NCBI GenBank assembly: GCA_021904315.1 | Contig: CM038917.1 | Coordinates: 13,004,041 to 13,068,040 of the forward strand | Direction of reading: 5' to 3' | From: Sphagnum magellanicum | Lineage: Eukaryota; Streptophyta; Sphagnopsida; Sphagnales; Sphagnaceae | DNA: 64,000 nucleotides | Shown here: piece after piece, positions 49,961-64,000 of the stretch | Numbering within the stretch: the stretch's first letter is position 1 | Layout: the number at the start of each line of letters is the position of its first letter | Position numbers and translations under genes: made by a program | Notes under the pieces: generated by a model | Databases searched by the model: none | Seen by the model: the letters and a program-made list of their open reading frames with translations, nothing else | Told to the model about the DNA's origin: nothing

Positions 49961-52900
49961 TTTTTCCCTAGATTGGGTAATGTTCAAGTAACCTTTGGAA
50001 TTATAACTCATTATTTCACGCATAGGAGATCACTCACATATTTATGTTATCAACTCCTCCACAAATAAATCCATTTAATTTAAGAGTTTGAAGTTGCATC
50101 TTTACTTTAAAAAAAAATTACTAATATTTTATTAAAAGATGTCAAATGGTGCAATAATCAGATAGGATTGTATTAATGTACAACTGTGTGGTTAAAGAGA
50201 TGGAAAGCTGATGCTAGACATGACTATGAAATCTCATTAGAATTTGAAACAACAAACAATGATTTTAGAATTGCAAGTCTTAATTAATTGCTTGTGACAA
50301 TTAGAAAGGGTAGTCCATAAGGAAGGCTCCACAAAATTCAAATGAACTTGTAAATGAGTTGACATAGAATGGAATAAGTCAAAGGCATCATACCCATCTC
50401 CATCAAACTAGCACACAAGATAGTAAATATCCCAAAAATTCATTCGCTGACAAGGTTAATGGATAAATTGTAGGAAGTTCTAAGTTGCACAATTTGTGTG
50501 TGTATGTCCATAGGGGGTAATACCACTTAAGGCACACACATGCACACAAGTCTAGAGAATTTTTTCTTTTTGGTTTATAATTCTTCAAAAGATATGAAAG
50601 TTTTTGGATCAAACAAGAATGTAAATCTTTTGCATATAAAATTAAATGCATCAAAATGACAAGATAATCATGCCAAAGACATGCATACATACCTACATCC
50701 TTTGCAAAGTTAAAAATAGTTTTGTTGAGCGAGAGAGAGATAGAGCACAACAAGCTAGTTGTTCCAACATGCAATGGAACCCTTTAGCATATGGCCAAAA
50801 AATGAAATGCGAAAAAGCTTTGGAACCCATCATTAATTACCATTGGTATTTGGAAATTGGACTGAATCTTGGATTTGGTACCACTTGCACAAACTCCCCA
50901 TTCAAGCATTCCTTTGAAAACAAAAATGGACACAAGAAACTCAGGTTTGTCAATATCTCATTTTTCACACCTCTACTTGTTTTACCTCAAGGATGATAAG
51001 ATGTTCTAAAACAAAATTGCCGAAACACTGATTTTTCATTCAACTTAATTTGTTTTAACAAGTACACAATTGCAAATATTGATCTATCTTGCAAAAATCA
51101 AACGATTAGCCTAGAAAAACAAAGGGAATTATGACCTAGACAAACCCCATTTCTGCAACAAATTTCATTTCTGCAACAAACTCATAGGAATTGATCTAGA
51201 GACTATGAGGTTGGAAGCCAAGTTTATCTCACTAGCCACTGGTTTGAAGTAGCTGGTAAGAAAGTAATGCGGATCGCTTGTTGGCTTCCTTGTTACATGG
51301 GGGTTGGCATCAACATCCTCGGAGTTTATGAACATCCATACACGGATTTTTTCCAAATAATTGCATAGCAAGGCTTTTACCGAAACACCAATGGAAACTT
51401 TTTCAAATTCTTTGAATCAATGTAAATTTAATGTGTGATGCTATGCATTTCAATGTAATGGACACCATGAACAACTCTAGTGTATTCATGAGGTTTAAAC
51501 AATATTTCTAGATGATCAAAATTGTTGTCTTAATGTAAGCACTCAATCCAAGAAGGTTGTGTAACATTTCTTCTATTTATAGTGTTTGCTTACCTCCAAC
51601 TTGGCTTGCATAATGAGCTTTGAAGAACCAATGGAGAATTCGCACTTGAATGCCAATGCTAGGATGAGAAGAAGCACTAATATATGGTGCAAGGCTACTC
51701 GGTTCACCATAGATATGTCCCCCTTCAAATCCATCCCATCATGCCTTACCTCTTTGTACTTGCGAGGGCCTAGCTAGCCTGAGTGGATATAGAAAGAAAT
51801 TGATTATCTTGCTTTCAAATTAAAAAATGCTGAAAAAGGAGCTGCCTTACCCCCAAAAGAGAAAGAAAGAAAGAAAGAAAGAAAGTTGGTTAAAAGTTTT
51901 GAAACAACTTTTTAAATACATATTGAATTTCCCAAAGATAGGATTCAAGACCTTGATATGTACAAAAGGGAAAGTTCGGATGTTTTGCATTTACAACAAC
52001 TCATTTCGACATGGTGAGTTGTTTGTTGCTATTTTTTAATTAACTATGTTGTAAAGAGCAATTGTAAATCGAAACACACAACATGTCTGATTCAAATGAG
52101 GACATTCAATGACTAAATTACAGGGAAATTATCTCTAGATCTATTAGTTACCATGATGTTGTGAATTGTGTGAAACCACATCTTCATAATACTTTGAAGC
52201 TGCCAACCAAGAATCCATTGTAGTTAGAAGCAAAAGTAGCACCCAAGGCTTTTCATTGTTGTGGTGAGAATGATGATCACATAAATGACTTTCTAGATGA
52301 AGAAGATAGTGTATATGGTAACAATACATAGTAGTAGTAGCTTTTTCAAGCCCAAGGAAAACCTATTAATTTGCTAATGTTTGGTTTCAAATCCATAGCA
52401 GTGTACTGTGAGGTTAGTGCATCACCATATTTTCTTGAAATTTTTTTCCTTCATTTCCACACACATGAGATAAGCTAGAATTTAGACACATAAATTTTTT
52501 TGATGCTATGATTTTAGGGTTAAAAATTAGGTGAAATTGGCAGAGATGTTAGGCAAAGGGATATGATTTTTGAGATCTTCAAAATTTAACTTAATCTCCC
52601 ATCACCCCCTCCCTAGTCATCAACAACAACAAACCTCTTTAGGGCGCAATAATAAACCTTTTTTTTTCTTCATCCCAGATGAAGCAAAGTAGTAACGATG
52701 AAAGGTAGCGGTAGGCAAACTGCCTAAACTGTCAAATGGAATCTAACTCGAACAACACGTTACAACCGAAATGTGAAAAAAAATTACATGTTGAAATGTC
52801 CAAGGTGACCATACGAAAAAAAACCCATATATTAATTCTTCGAAATTTTTGTCTTTGGAATTTTTTGGCAAAAATAAATAAATGTTATCATTATTTGTTC

Positions 52901-55900
52901 AAAAGTCTTTCAATGGAAGTTTGTTATTATTAGTAATATAGGATCAAATGTTAATTTAAGGAGGTCAGTTTTATTTTGTTCCCAATAGCATGCAACATTG
53001 CAAAATTATATAATGCGCAATTTATTGAGAAATATATTTAATTTGTAAATAAAAAATTTAATAGGTTATTTATAGTCCATTATGATAATATATTTATAAT
53101 ATACTTAGAATATGTCAATATTTCATAATAAACTAAAAAATACTCGTTTGTCTCAAATGATTTCTAAAATGTACAAAGAATGACCTCCTTGAGTTTGTTT
53201 GAATTGAAATTATTCAAATTCACATATTATTCATTACAAAGACAACTGATTTTAACCAATATTTGTTCAAGAGGAAATTAGTTCTCACATCTTGCTTAAA
53301 TTTGACCCTTTGGGTGGATACATAAAACAATTTTCCTTTAAAATTAGATGTAGTAAATATCATTACATAAGAATGTTTATAAATAGTGTAGATTTGGAGT
53401 TGCATTAGCTTTTCAAAAACAATATGTTGCAATTGTACATGCAACATTAGAAGCCACATTCATGGACAATGATATCATTGTTTCTTTTAAAATTTAAAAC
53501 CCTATTACCATGCCCTTAAGACAAGTGGGATTGGCAAGTTGGGGTTATGTAGAATTGGAAATTTTATGTGCACATTATGGGGCGGAACACCAAATATATG
53601 GTAAAGTTTACCATCCACTTATAAACATTGCAACTATGAAATGTGAATTTCTTGCTTTCAAGTTGTAAACAACAATTGATTAGAGGGATCAACTTTCAAA
53701 AATCTTTGGGCTATGGTAATTTGGAATTCATCACTTCAACACAAATATGATAACCTATTGGTACTTGTTAAAATTGCTTGAATTCAATGTGTGAGCATTG
53801 CAACATGTTAAAAGGCTTTTATAATTCAAAATTGAATCAAATCAAAATTACAAAAGAATTTGAAAATAAGAAATTTAGAAATTGTGTTCCACATTGGATT
53901 AAAAGGACCAGCAAAAGGGTTTGAACCAATTTTGATGAAAATTATATCTTAGTAAAAAAACTCCACCAAGTTTAGGGGTTTTTTTTTTTGACCCTAAAAG
54001 ATATTTGATTAGGCAAAGCAATATGGAAAGGCCCATTAATGATTCTAAATACTTCATTGATCCTTATTTGATTTTGGCATATGTCATTATGTAAATATAG
54101 AACCCTTCGAATTCATGTTGAATTGGCTTTGGCATCTTAAAAGGGTTTAACTCGTGCTAAAGATGCTTAGAATTACATTTATCTAGTTTTCAATTTACCA
54201 TTATGTCAATTTAATTGTTGTTGTTTTGATTTATGTATGTTTGCAAAGGAAATAACAGACTACAATGCACATACTTTAGAAGGTTGGAACAATATTAACA
54301 TTTTAAGATATTTTATTTTTAAAGTTAAGAATTTAAACACGTTAGGTTCAAAGTCTTCAAAACTAGTTCATGGTCTCCTACACATACACAAATTGTAACC
54401 CACTTTTGAATAAGTTTGTTTAAAATGCACTGGATCAATTCAAATTGACTGGATTTTGAATTTATTTTATTTTATTTTATTTCATGCATGGGAAATTGAT
54501 GGAGCAAAAATATATATATTCAAAAAATTATTACTCCAAATTATTTTTAATAGGTGAAAATTGACACATGTAGCCCTCTAATTGAGGACTTTCAAAGTTG
54601 CTAGTTCATAGAAAACTTTTTCTTGAACACTATAACCAATTTCTTGGATGTGAAATTTATTGCTTAAGGCCCAAATACCAAGTATGGGTGGAGCTACTCT
54701 TTAGGATATTGTGTTGATAATCATTAAAAAATATATTGTAATATCTTTACCATTATAACAAAAATTCAAATCAATTGTTCACAATGTCCAAAGTTCTAAA
54801 ATTTTGATATGACATTCTTATTGATTGCATGCCTTAAATTTGGGTGGTGCAATGCGTCTAAATAGTGCAACATTACATGGCATTTATTTTTCCTTAACTA
54901 TAGGAATTTCAACAATTTTTTTTGGTGAAGTGAAATATATATATATATAAGATGTTGCAATGAAAAGGTCCTATGATAGTAGTTTCAAGGGATTTTGACT
55001 CTTAAAAACTAGGTGAAATGATTCATCCTACATTGATTTTAATTGTCATATGTACATGATTCACTTCCATCCTTTGATGTTGTCTTGTTTTTTCAACCAC
55101 CTCATAACAAATAAGTTTCCATGGGTATGGTTTTTCATTAGTTGAATGTAATGATAATTGTGAATATTGTCATTGTGACATGCTTTCAAATTTGAGAGTG
55201 ATCTATTTCTTTTTCATATATGAGACGTATAAATTATAATAACCAATTTGGGAGAGACTTGTGTGCAAGGAAAATAAATGATTACATCTCTTTTTTCTCC
55301 CTAGAGTATTTGTCTACATTTCTCTTACCTACTACCTCCATGAATTCAAGGGATTTTTTTTTCTATTTGGTTGTTTGATTTTGGATTTAGTGGAAATGAC
55401 TTGAAAATATGAATGTGGGCGGGAAAAGAAGGATGAAAAAGCAATGTAACAAAGTGAGAACTTGAAAAGGTTCTTTTGTATGCCCAAAAAATGTGTAAGA
55501 AACCTTTTTTTATTAGAAAAAGGTGCCTTACTCTTTCTTCTCGTTTATTCAACTTTTTCCTTTTTTGTTGAATCATTGAACATTTAGGTAACACATTTAT
55601 TGAGTTACAATTTTTTAATGTTTCTTTTTTGCCATTTTCCTAAGAAAAAAAATCCTATCTCTATGATTACCAAAGTAGATTTTTGTTGCTAGGCAAAAGT
55701 ATGAAAACAATCTAGTCTAACTTACACAACATTTTCTTATAAAAATTGTGATAATATACTAGCATTTATAACTCATGTACTTGAAAACCTTCGATAATTT
55801 TTATGTTTCATTTGTTTCATTATCAAAGAAATGATATTTTCATTTGGACTTCCTTCGTCATAATCATTGTATTTGTTGATTTACATGATGGGGTTTGTGT

Positions 55901-57899
55901 CTATCCAAAAATTTGTAGATTTCACTTGTTCTTGTTAGTTTACATAATGGGTTTATGTAAGGTTAAAAATGTTTGTTGTTAATTAATGGACTCAAGTTAT
56001 TGCATTACAAATCACAATGATGCATAATTTGGAGGACAATGACATGTTTTTTTTCTACAACTATATAACGAAAATCTCATTTTCAAGTTCAATAACATTA
56101 TAGATTATAAATTTGTAGTTGTGCAATGGCCATAATCTTTCTATCATTAATTTTCATTTGCATTTTGATTGAACATTGTCTATGTAGTTTGCACCCATTC
56201 TATTTCTCTATCAGGCATGATCTAATAGCTCTTTTTCATGTCTTTAGGGTTAGTAGAATTATGTGTTTGAGTTCTAGAATTTCCCTTTGTATATCCTAAA
56301 AGAGTGAACCTTTGTATGCATGAGATTTTCCAACTAATTTATAGCGCAACTCTTCATGAAGCAATCTACCAAAGTGTTAAAGTCAAGTTGCAAGGGTGTG
56401 CTATGGATGTAGTCAAATGTATTTACACTTGGGTTGAACATACTGGCTTACTTGGACACCAACATCATTAGAAACCAATCTTCCATTTTACAATCAGATT
56501 AATTAATGCATCTTAAATCAAAGACATCCATGAATATGTGCTCACACAATCAAGCATTGGAACACTTTTTGAGTTCCAACATTTTTCATTTGAAAGTTAA
56601 AATTGTCATTTACAATTGATTTTTGCAACACATGACAATTCAAAAGATCTTATTTCACGATGCATCTATAGTTCTAACAACCCCTTTCAACTATGGTGTG
56701 AGACAAATCAACCTAATAAATGTAGGTTGTTGCAAAATGGAGGTAGATCTATAGTAGTAGGTCTAAAATATGATGCAAGTATCTATTACTACAAATCATT
56801 CAAAATTTGACCTTGGGTACACCATATAACACCTCAATCAAGTTGTGTTAACTAATAAAACAATTGTGTGCCCAAAGACAATCCCTACACTTGTGGACTT
56901 AAACTAGGTACCATCCATTGCTATCATTGCCTTGAAGGGCAAGACAACTTAATGATGAGAGTAGTCACCAATGCAAGGTCTACAAAATCTGTGTATGGAT
57001 TGGTGATTCTTGCACTACCAAGTATTCAACTCTTTATGCACTTTTACAAGTATGGATCTTGCTTCCCATTTTAATGAAGACTTCCATCTTGGTGATTTAT
57101 ATTCACTAGCAATAATCTAACTAAGGTTGTTTCATTAAAAAATGGTTAATATTTTCTAAAGTAAATACATTTGCTTTCCAAGTCATTTGTGCTAAGAATT
57201 TGTGATCTTAATCACATGTTTTTATCAATCAGACTCTAAAATTGGACCCTATATCTTTAGACACTTAAGTTGTGCCCTAGAAACTAGTTTAAAAATTGTT
57301 TTGTGAAGAGGGGTGGAACTCAAGGATTCAATTTGCTTCAAATCCGTCCCTGGAATTTTGAACCCTGAACCCCCATCTAAAATGAGCATAAGATGTACAT
57401 GGCTCATACATAGGTATGTGGAGATTAAAACCATGCCATAGTGTGCTTCCCCGATTGACCATGTGGATGCATAGGCCAACAAGATGCACATTGCACTGGC
57501 ACCCCATAACATGTTGCTGAATGAAAAGACACATTAGTTACCAATGCCAATCTCAATTGGTGTTCAATCTATAACCTATCTCAAATACCTTCGAACTGTT
57601 ATGAGAGAGATCTAGAGGATATAACTATGACCTTCAACCTCCTTTTGGGAGCAGGTATCCGTCCAACTATCCTCATCACAAATTTCATCCCAACTTGAGT
57701 CATTTCTGTAATCATAAACTTACAATAGTCTGGATTAAATATGCATAATCTTTTGAGTGAGTATGGCCATCAAAATTAGGTTCTGTGATACTTTGCCCCA
57801 CAAAAAATTACAATAGACTGTATATATAGAAAAGGACCCCAAAAAATGATCTCTTTAATCCCAGATCACAACAATACCACACATCTCATCACACAGATC
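49961..57899. other. Long AT-rich intergenic region
   Basis: This is about 8 kb with no gene, RNA or repeat edge that I can recognise. Open frames are short, overlap on both strands and lack domains; the longest, minus 50403-50774, is compositionally like non-coding DNA. There is a GAAA microsatellite at about 51862-51893 and short TA runs near 54935. It lies outside both the inverted and the direct duplications, so it is single-copy within the window. Confidence 0.5.
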
Positions 57900-58295
57900 C
57901 AATACTCTGTTACAATGGAACAACTCAACCACCAATCTTATACAGACAGGAGAAGACAACCCAATGGATCCAGATTCTTCAGATAATTTCCTTCAATGGA
58001 GTATTCTAGAATCCTTCCTCCATTTAATCAGAAATAATTAGACCATCTAAAACTTATCCCTCAATGTTTTCATCTAAAGAAATGGAATGAGCATTTGCAC
58101 CAACACCACCATATTCTGGGGTAGATTTTCACTACTTAGCAAGGGAAGTGGTTTGTTCTGAAGTTCAGATTTAGCCATTTCCTTTTGTTAGGTTTATTAG
58201 GTGTGGAATCACCCATTGGGTATTCTTGTTCTTCATTTTGATCTGAAATCTCAGCCTCTTTTGTCAAAAAATTAGCACCCACACCCTTCAGTTTG

Positions 58296-58732
58296 TCATT
58301 GCTGCTTGTTTTTCATCAAGAGTCCTGGCATTGATGTGAATGACTCATGAATTTTGTTGTGCAACTTAAGCAGCTCATCCACCTGCATCAAAATTTTACA
58401 GTATCTCATCAACAACTGTCATAAAGATGGAACAGGATGACCACTCTTATGATAAATTCCAAATGTAAGTACCACTGCTGATGTAATAGTCCAGAATGGG
58501 CTTTGTATTCCTTTTCTGAATGTGGATACTATCAATTGAGTTTCTCATCTCTGATTCACAATTTCCATTTGGATAAAACCAACAAATGACAATAAACAGA
58601 AAGAGAACATGAATACATACAAGACTTTTTTGAATCAAGGTACACTAAGATAAGGTTTGGGCACAAAAGTAGACTCACTGTATGTTTCTCCAGAGAGTAT
58701 TTGTTTGTGACAGCTGTAAACCTAGCCAATGC
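58296..58732 (-). CDS. Two putative terminal exons of an unrecognised gene
   Basis: On the minus strand 58732-58679 encodes ALARFTAVTNKYSLEKHT between a good acceptor (CTGCAG) and donor (GTGAGT). 58382-58296, after ATGCAG, encodes VDELLKLHNKIHESFTSMPG and a few more residues to a stop. The two join in frame (both phase 0). Composition and splice sites look like real exons, but I do not recognise the protein. The upstream part of the gene is missing: at 58796 the sequence switches to the duplicated flank of the coiled-coil gene. It may be a 5'-truncated gene or a new chimera using the duplicated promoter. Confidence 0.45.
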
Positions 58733-59240
58733 CTGCAGATCCAAAATGCAAGGAGCTCAGGAAGAAAGTCATACCACCTCATATCTATGAGATCCGAGAT
58801 TCTTTTCTACTCAAGTTCTCATATCGAACACCAAAAAAGAAATAATTTTATTTTAAAAATCTTTCTGCGCCGCTTCTTATATCACAGGATGCGGTCAGAC
58901 TCGCCTGCCCCCCCTTTCTCCCAAACTCTTACAGATCCCAATACTTGCTCACTGTTGCATCTTCGAACATCTCTTAATCCTGCTTGCCGCCTCCGTCGTC
59001 TCGAATGCCTATGTTGACCCCTTTTAGTGGACATGAAACGCTCGGCCTGCAAGATTCCTCCAATCTTTCCCAGTCAAACTCCTATGTTGGATTTCAAACG
59101 GTGTCTATTCTCGTTCTTCTTACACTCACTGCGTCACATGCGTCCGGAGCCTCAGAATAATTCGCATCACGATTCGAGTCTGATGAGAGTCCTCTTTCTC
59201 ATCGGAGCTTCAGAGTTCACTGGCACCAAGAGCTAGGGTT

Positions 59241-62200
59241 TTTTCCCTGGACACCCCCACCCTCATTCCTTTGGCCAGTTCACAAGTTCGAAGTTCGAAC
59301 CCTAAAATTTGGAACGTGCAGTGTAAAGAAATCTACAACTAACAGCCATCCCCATTGGCTCTCATGAAAGCAGGTGTTGGATGAACAAGAGTAAATATTA
59401 TGGCTGTTTGGGGGCAGGAAAAATGGCGTTTCATTTGTGCACATGATGCTATGGCTGCCGAAAATGCGCTACACAATTTAACATCTACTGTTGAGTGTGG
59501 TTAGACTCACTGATTGGTCGAGGTGCTTTGCGCATGAGGACACTTTAGATGATGATCCAAGTCCAAAATCTCATGAACCAATTTGAAAAAAATGTAATCA
59601 TAAAAAAAAAACCAAAATGTTTCAAGATATTATATCTCTATAACTTTTTCATCACAAAAATTCAACAAAAGATTGATGGCCGGAAACATCACAGGGAAGA
59701 CAAAAAGGGAAGGCCAAAACCAAAAGATGCACAGCCTGCAAGAACCAAAAAAAAGGGAGAGAGTTAGTCCCTCTTGTGGTAGGAAACTATCTCACACATC
59801 GCCCCTCTAATGTCGCATGCATGCAAATTGTGAAATCTAATAATAATGGGAGGTCTAGAACAAGCATCACTTGTCAATACAATCTTCCTTTCCATAAAAA
59901 AGATTAAAACACACTAGAGAACAATATTAACACACTGCCTAAAAAATTTAATGGAAAAAGACAAGGATAAATGACCTCCTAATCACCTATCATGGAAAAG
60001 ATGGACACACCCCCTAATGAAATGATCCATATCACATTCAAGTGCACCATGCACCTTCATGGCCATCATAATAAAATGGTGCCCTTCATGAAGTCTTTTA
60101 TACTTGCAGATTTTAACAATTGCATTAAATTTTGAAATTGCACCTATTGGTTGGTTAATGACACTTGAAGCCAATGTCTTCTATGTCGAGTTAATAACCA
60201 CCACATTAACAACAAAGACCTAATCCTCCCAGGTCATGTAAAGATCAGCTTGTAATGAAATTCTTGACGTAAGGGTGTACCACCATTCTCTCCATGCAAC
60301 GTGCCCATTATATTGAGTGAAAACATACATGACATTTCGGATGGTGTCATGTGTGGTTATCCACTAACCTCCAAATGAACAACAAGTTAAGTGCATGCCG
60401 AATGCATCCAACACGTGTTCACACTCACATGTGAGAAGATTAAATGCCAAGGGCTAAATCAAATTGAGATGAAAATGTAATGTTGAGGTGAAAGTAAAGT
60501 GAGTGACATGAAACAAACAAATAGATGGCCTAACAATTGACCACAGCCCTACCCCCTTGCTCAAACAAGAACGAATGTGGGCTCTAGATGTTGAGGAAAT
60601 GGAGTCATCTTCCAAGATAAACCTAAGGATAACTCTATAACTAATCCCAAGCTTCAACATAAGCCAAAATATCATCTTTCAAAAATCTTCATATAAAAAT
60701 AGACCTATGTATTAAGGACCAAAATCCCTTAAACTACTATCCTCTATAATGAATCTAAACATAATATCGTTGCTTTAGTAGGTGAGGCCAACAAATTGAT
60801 TGAATCCTTGAATTGGTCCTTTCTTCACATTAATTTTTTCTTCAAAAATTCAATGTACCACAAGTGTGTCTAAAGGCATTGGGTTCAATTTGAGGGTCCA
60901 ATTGGTCAAAGTGTGAAATTCACATGTGAAAGCAATAGGGGTTTTTTTTTCAGTTATTTTTCTCATGTTAATTTTTTTATTTCTTGTTTCCTATTCCACA
61001 TAGTGAATGAAAATAAGCACAAGATATTGATGATCTTAGTTTTAACTAAGGCAATGCATAAAGTCATTGTTATTTTTTATGTTTAATTTGTTTCCAAAAA
61101 AATCACTTCGTTCAAGTTTCAAGTCTAAAAAAGAGAAAGTTTCAGATCTGAAAACATGCTTTTTAAAATTCTATCCAAACAAGCACAATTAGAGTTTCAA
61201 GTGAATTGGAATTTATCTTGTTTTTTCACTTTTTTTATAAATTTGAACTCCATTTCTCCTTGTAATCAGATGTAATATTTAATCATTCACCCACCTTTTT
61301 CCAACTTTCTCACTATCGTCCTTTTCCTTTTTCATCGTAATTACAAATTTTTTTTCCTTGTTGCTTTTTTTGTTAGAAGGGGAATTGGTTTAGCAATTTT
61401 TTATACGTATGAATATCATTCAACTTGTGGAAATTAGCATTTCAATCTTCCATAATCAAAACTTTCTGTTCTCATTTTCAAAACATTTTCATTTTGTCAT
61501 TGGCAAGAGTTGAAAATGTGCTCCTTAAAACAACAACCTTGTGTGGATTTACAAATCCAATCATGTTAACACTAGATGTGTTAAAAAATGGAATGGTAAG
61601 GTGCTTTCAACAATGTTTTTAATCCACAAAATGTCCTCCATTTTTGCACAATCTCAACTTAACAAACAAGTGAAAAACAATGAAATACAACCTTAGACCC
61701 TAGTTTCCATCTTGGTTCTCCAAACTATGAGCTCACCTTCTAGTTTAATTTTTTGTCCAAACCAACTAAATTTCCTTCGCAAATGATGTCATGTAGATTC
61801 CTCCTCAAATTGGCTTGAATTGGTTTTGGATTTTCACTTAAAGGCCGTGGCCGTTCAATTTATGACTTTCAACCAACTTGATTGTTCCATTTTGTTGGAC
61901 CTTCCTTTTGCACCTCCATCAAAGGTGCCCCTTAGTAGTTTTCTACCTTTTTCAATTCTAATTTTATAATTATGAATGGGACATGGGAAATAGTAAATCA
62001 ATCCAATGTATAGGGATAAATGATAATTAGTTAAATGTTAGTTGAACCTTTTACCCAAAAAATTGATTCAAATTCCCAACTTTAGGAGTTAAATTTCCCA
62101 TCAAACATGACAATATGGAAATCAAATAAACTTTTTTTTCATGGACAACTATATTACCTACCAAAATTTCTAAAGATAATAAATTTCTATAAACTTTTAT

Positions 62201-62889
62201 CATGGATTTTGACTATTGAAAAAAAACAAAAAAATACCTAACATTTTATATATGACCCTAACCCTAATCTACTCATTTTCTCTTTCAATTTTCATTTCCT
62301 TTTGATGTTTCCAAACTCCACATTGTTGTTCACTATTTCATTGTTCAAGAATGAAGGGCATTTACTCATTCAAAAATCAAGTGGTGTTTCACATTTTTCA
62401 TTTGCTTTTGGTGGTTGTGACCTTCACATGCATGTTCACCACTTTGTTGCTCAAAAGTCAAATGCCACCTCATAATTTCACATTTCATTCAAAAGTTGAA
62501 TGGCATCTCACCTTTATATTCCTTGATTTGTTTACATTATTTGCAACCCTTAATCTTATTACTCCATTCAACATTATTCACAATCAAGAAAACTTTTCAC
62601 TTATCTTTTTCATTTCTCTTGAACATGACATATAATTTAAATTAGTCAAAAAGATTTTCTTTTAAAAAATTGCATGTCAATTCATGATGTCCAAAAACTT
62701 GTTTTTTCTCCTTCTTCACCGTGGTAAAAACAATGTGAATCCTATTGAGGCTACCCAAAAAGCATGGAAGAATGTACGGTACAATTTATTTTATTGGATC
62801 AAATTCAATTCAAAATTTGATAAAGTTTTCATTAATGTTTACCAAGGAAAAAAAAAGGTCACATTATCTTTGCAACGTTAATAAAAGAA
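59241..62889. other. Non-coding part of second duplication copy
   Basis: Homologous to 31560-37489 minus the CACTA insert. It holds the empty CACTA site at about 60468-60476. Repeat ORFs at minus 60454-60675, plus 62351-62635 and plus 62684-62881 match those in copy A closely but show no known domain. Confidence 0.6.
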
Positions 62890-63430
62890 TGGGGGTTGGA
62901 CTTGGATAAATGTATTGCATTTGGATCATATGGAGCTACAACAATGGTTGGGCAAAGGACATGAGTTACAACCATGTTGAAACAAAAGGTAAAAACCTTT
63001 TCATCATTTCAGTGCATTGTGTTGCCTTTAGAGCCAATCTTACAACCCTTGAAATCATAAAAACAAAACCATATGGTATCATTTCCAAAGAAGTTGATTC
63101 TTTGTTAAATTATATCATTAATCATTTTTTGAAATCTTCAAGCACAAGGCTACATTGCAAACCTTGCATCAAAAGTTTAATGATTTTTAGAAGATAATGA
63201 AAAGATATCACAAAATCAAATGGTTGTTTTGGTGGCAAGTTATTACTTGTTCATGTGATTATCTAGGATAGTGTCATAATATATTATTATGATGCACCTA
63301 TTGAGAAAGATGGTGAATCTGTTCCATTAATGTATAACAAATTGAAGCCATTTACATATATATACTTAGGCTCCACATTCTTATGCACTACTAGTGATGA
63401 TCTACCATTTCATTTTTATAGTGTTTGAAT
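62890..63430 (+). pseudogene. hAT transposase fragment, copy C
   Basis: The plus strand shows CIAFGSYGATTMVG, HCVAFRANLTTLEIIKTKP, SKEVDSLLNYIINHFLKSS and, in another frame, the YYDAPIEKDG region. Same layout as copies A and B, with stops and frame changes. It resembles copy A more closely than copy B. Confidence 0.68.
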
Positions 63431-64000
63431 GCGAGTATTTGGGGAATGGAGATATAGTTTTATTGTTTTTGTTATGCAAATGCGATCGCATTTGTGGCAC
63501 ATTGTAAATAGATTTTTTTGAGTTAGTTCAAATGTTATATCGATTGCATATGCTATTGTGAAAAGTCCATAAGATGAACTATCTAGTTGTTGCATATGAA
63601 TATAATAAGTGTTTTACATTTATGATGTTGGTTAACAATTGAACAATGTCATTTAGTAATTTTTTATTGTTTGTATGTTTGCATCATATACTATGCAATG
63701 TAGGTTTAGTGTGGATGTGTGTATTTTGACTAAAATCCAATGATGATTATTTATGAAAATATATTGAAGACAATTCATTAATTAAGCATCTATGTACAGT
63801 TCCTATGATTGTGTCTATGTGTTGTTGGTATCCTAACAATTGTAAGTTTTGAACATATAATATTTGCATTACAACTACTAAATGTTAATCATTCAACCAT
63901 CCATTCCAATTGAAAAAAATATTCTCATCATTTTTAGTTAATTGGAATTCTTCATGCCAATAATTGATGATATTGTTGTCAATATTGTTGTCATCTAAAT
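63431..64000 (-). pseudogene. Helitron tail in copy C (C48-like), cut by window end
   Basis: The minus strand shows QQLDSSSYGLFTIAYAID (about 63570-63600), with Tyr at the Cys position as in copy A, then sequence matching 24340-24500 up to the window edge. The helicase end, if present, lies beyond 64000. Confidence 0.65.

Larger units (their letters stand above)
58796..64000 (+). repeat. Direct segmental duplication, second copy (includes composite copy C)
   Basis: Matches 31117-38949 without the CACTA element. It starts in the middle of what is leader or promoter sequence at 31117 and runs past the window end. It includes a copy of the plus-strand ORF region (58884-59240), the poly-purine block (59580-59770), and composite copy C from about 60330. 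Confidence 0.88.

Noticed and set aside
50403-50774. 123-codon minus-strand open frame
   Set aside because: No domain, no partner exons, AT-rich composition and overlap with another open frame on the other strand.
1-64000. tRNA, rRNA or other structured RNA genes
   Set aside because: I saw no convincing tRNA arms, rRNA blocks or snoRNA boxes by eye. A covariance-model scan was not possible here.

Overview
This window looks like nuclear DNA of a land plant with a large, AT-rich, transposon-filled genome. The evidence is spliced genes with GT..AG introns, a broken phytochrome gene, a plant-type SDR110C short-chain dehydrogenase, and several plant DNA transposon families. The GC-rich exons inside AT-rich flanks and the old, layered repeats would fit a seedless vascular plant (such as a fern) or a gymnosperm. 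The sequence alone does not decide between them.

Layout. (1) 1-8005 and 38950-49960 are the two arms of a large inverted duplication. Each arm carries one copy of the same four-exon dehydrogenase gene (minus strand 2170-5320, plus strand 43296-46461) with intact splice sites and catalytic residues, and each carries a reverse transcriptase scrap near its outer end. (2) Between the arms, 8006-17200 holds no recognised working gene. It has a CACTA-like remnant from 9239, AT-rich repetitive DNA and a phytochrome pseudogene that kept its introns (11874-13495). (3) 17200-24880 is a decayed Helitron with DUF6570-like, Rep and PIF1-type helicase parts, followed on the same strand by a Ulp1/C48-like protease domain. 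(4) 24012-28060 is copy A of a composite repeat: Helitron tail, an opposing hAT transposase fragment, and non-coding DNA. Copies B and C lie at 32630-38949 and 60330-64000. (5) 28797-30925 is an apparently intact six-exon gene for a 383-residue coiled-coil protein with a C-terminal membrane anchor. (6) Its upstream flank from 31117 together with composite copy B was duplicated directly to 58796-64000. A 2297-bp CACTA element (32769-35065) later split the first copy.

The best-resolved mobile element is a 1806-bp non-autonomous hAT element at 40967-42772 in the right arm. It has terminal inverted repeats, an 8-bp target duplication (TCCTGTAG), and an empty site in the left arm that shows the target before insertion. 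It carries a fragment of a host KH/CCCH zinc-finger gene, so it is a Pack-type element.

The two dehydrogenases are likely paralogues acting on similar small hydroxylated metabolites. The coiled-coil gene is unrelated to them. No operon-like relation exists. Much of 49960-57890 has no recognised content.
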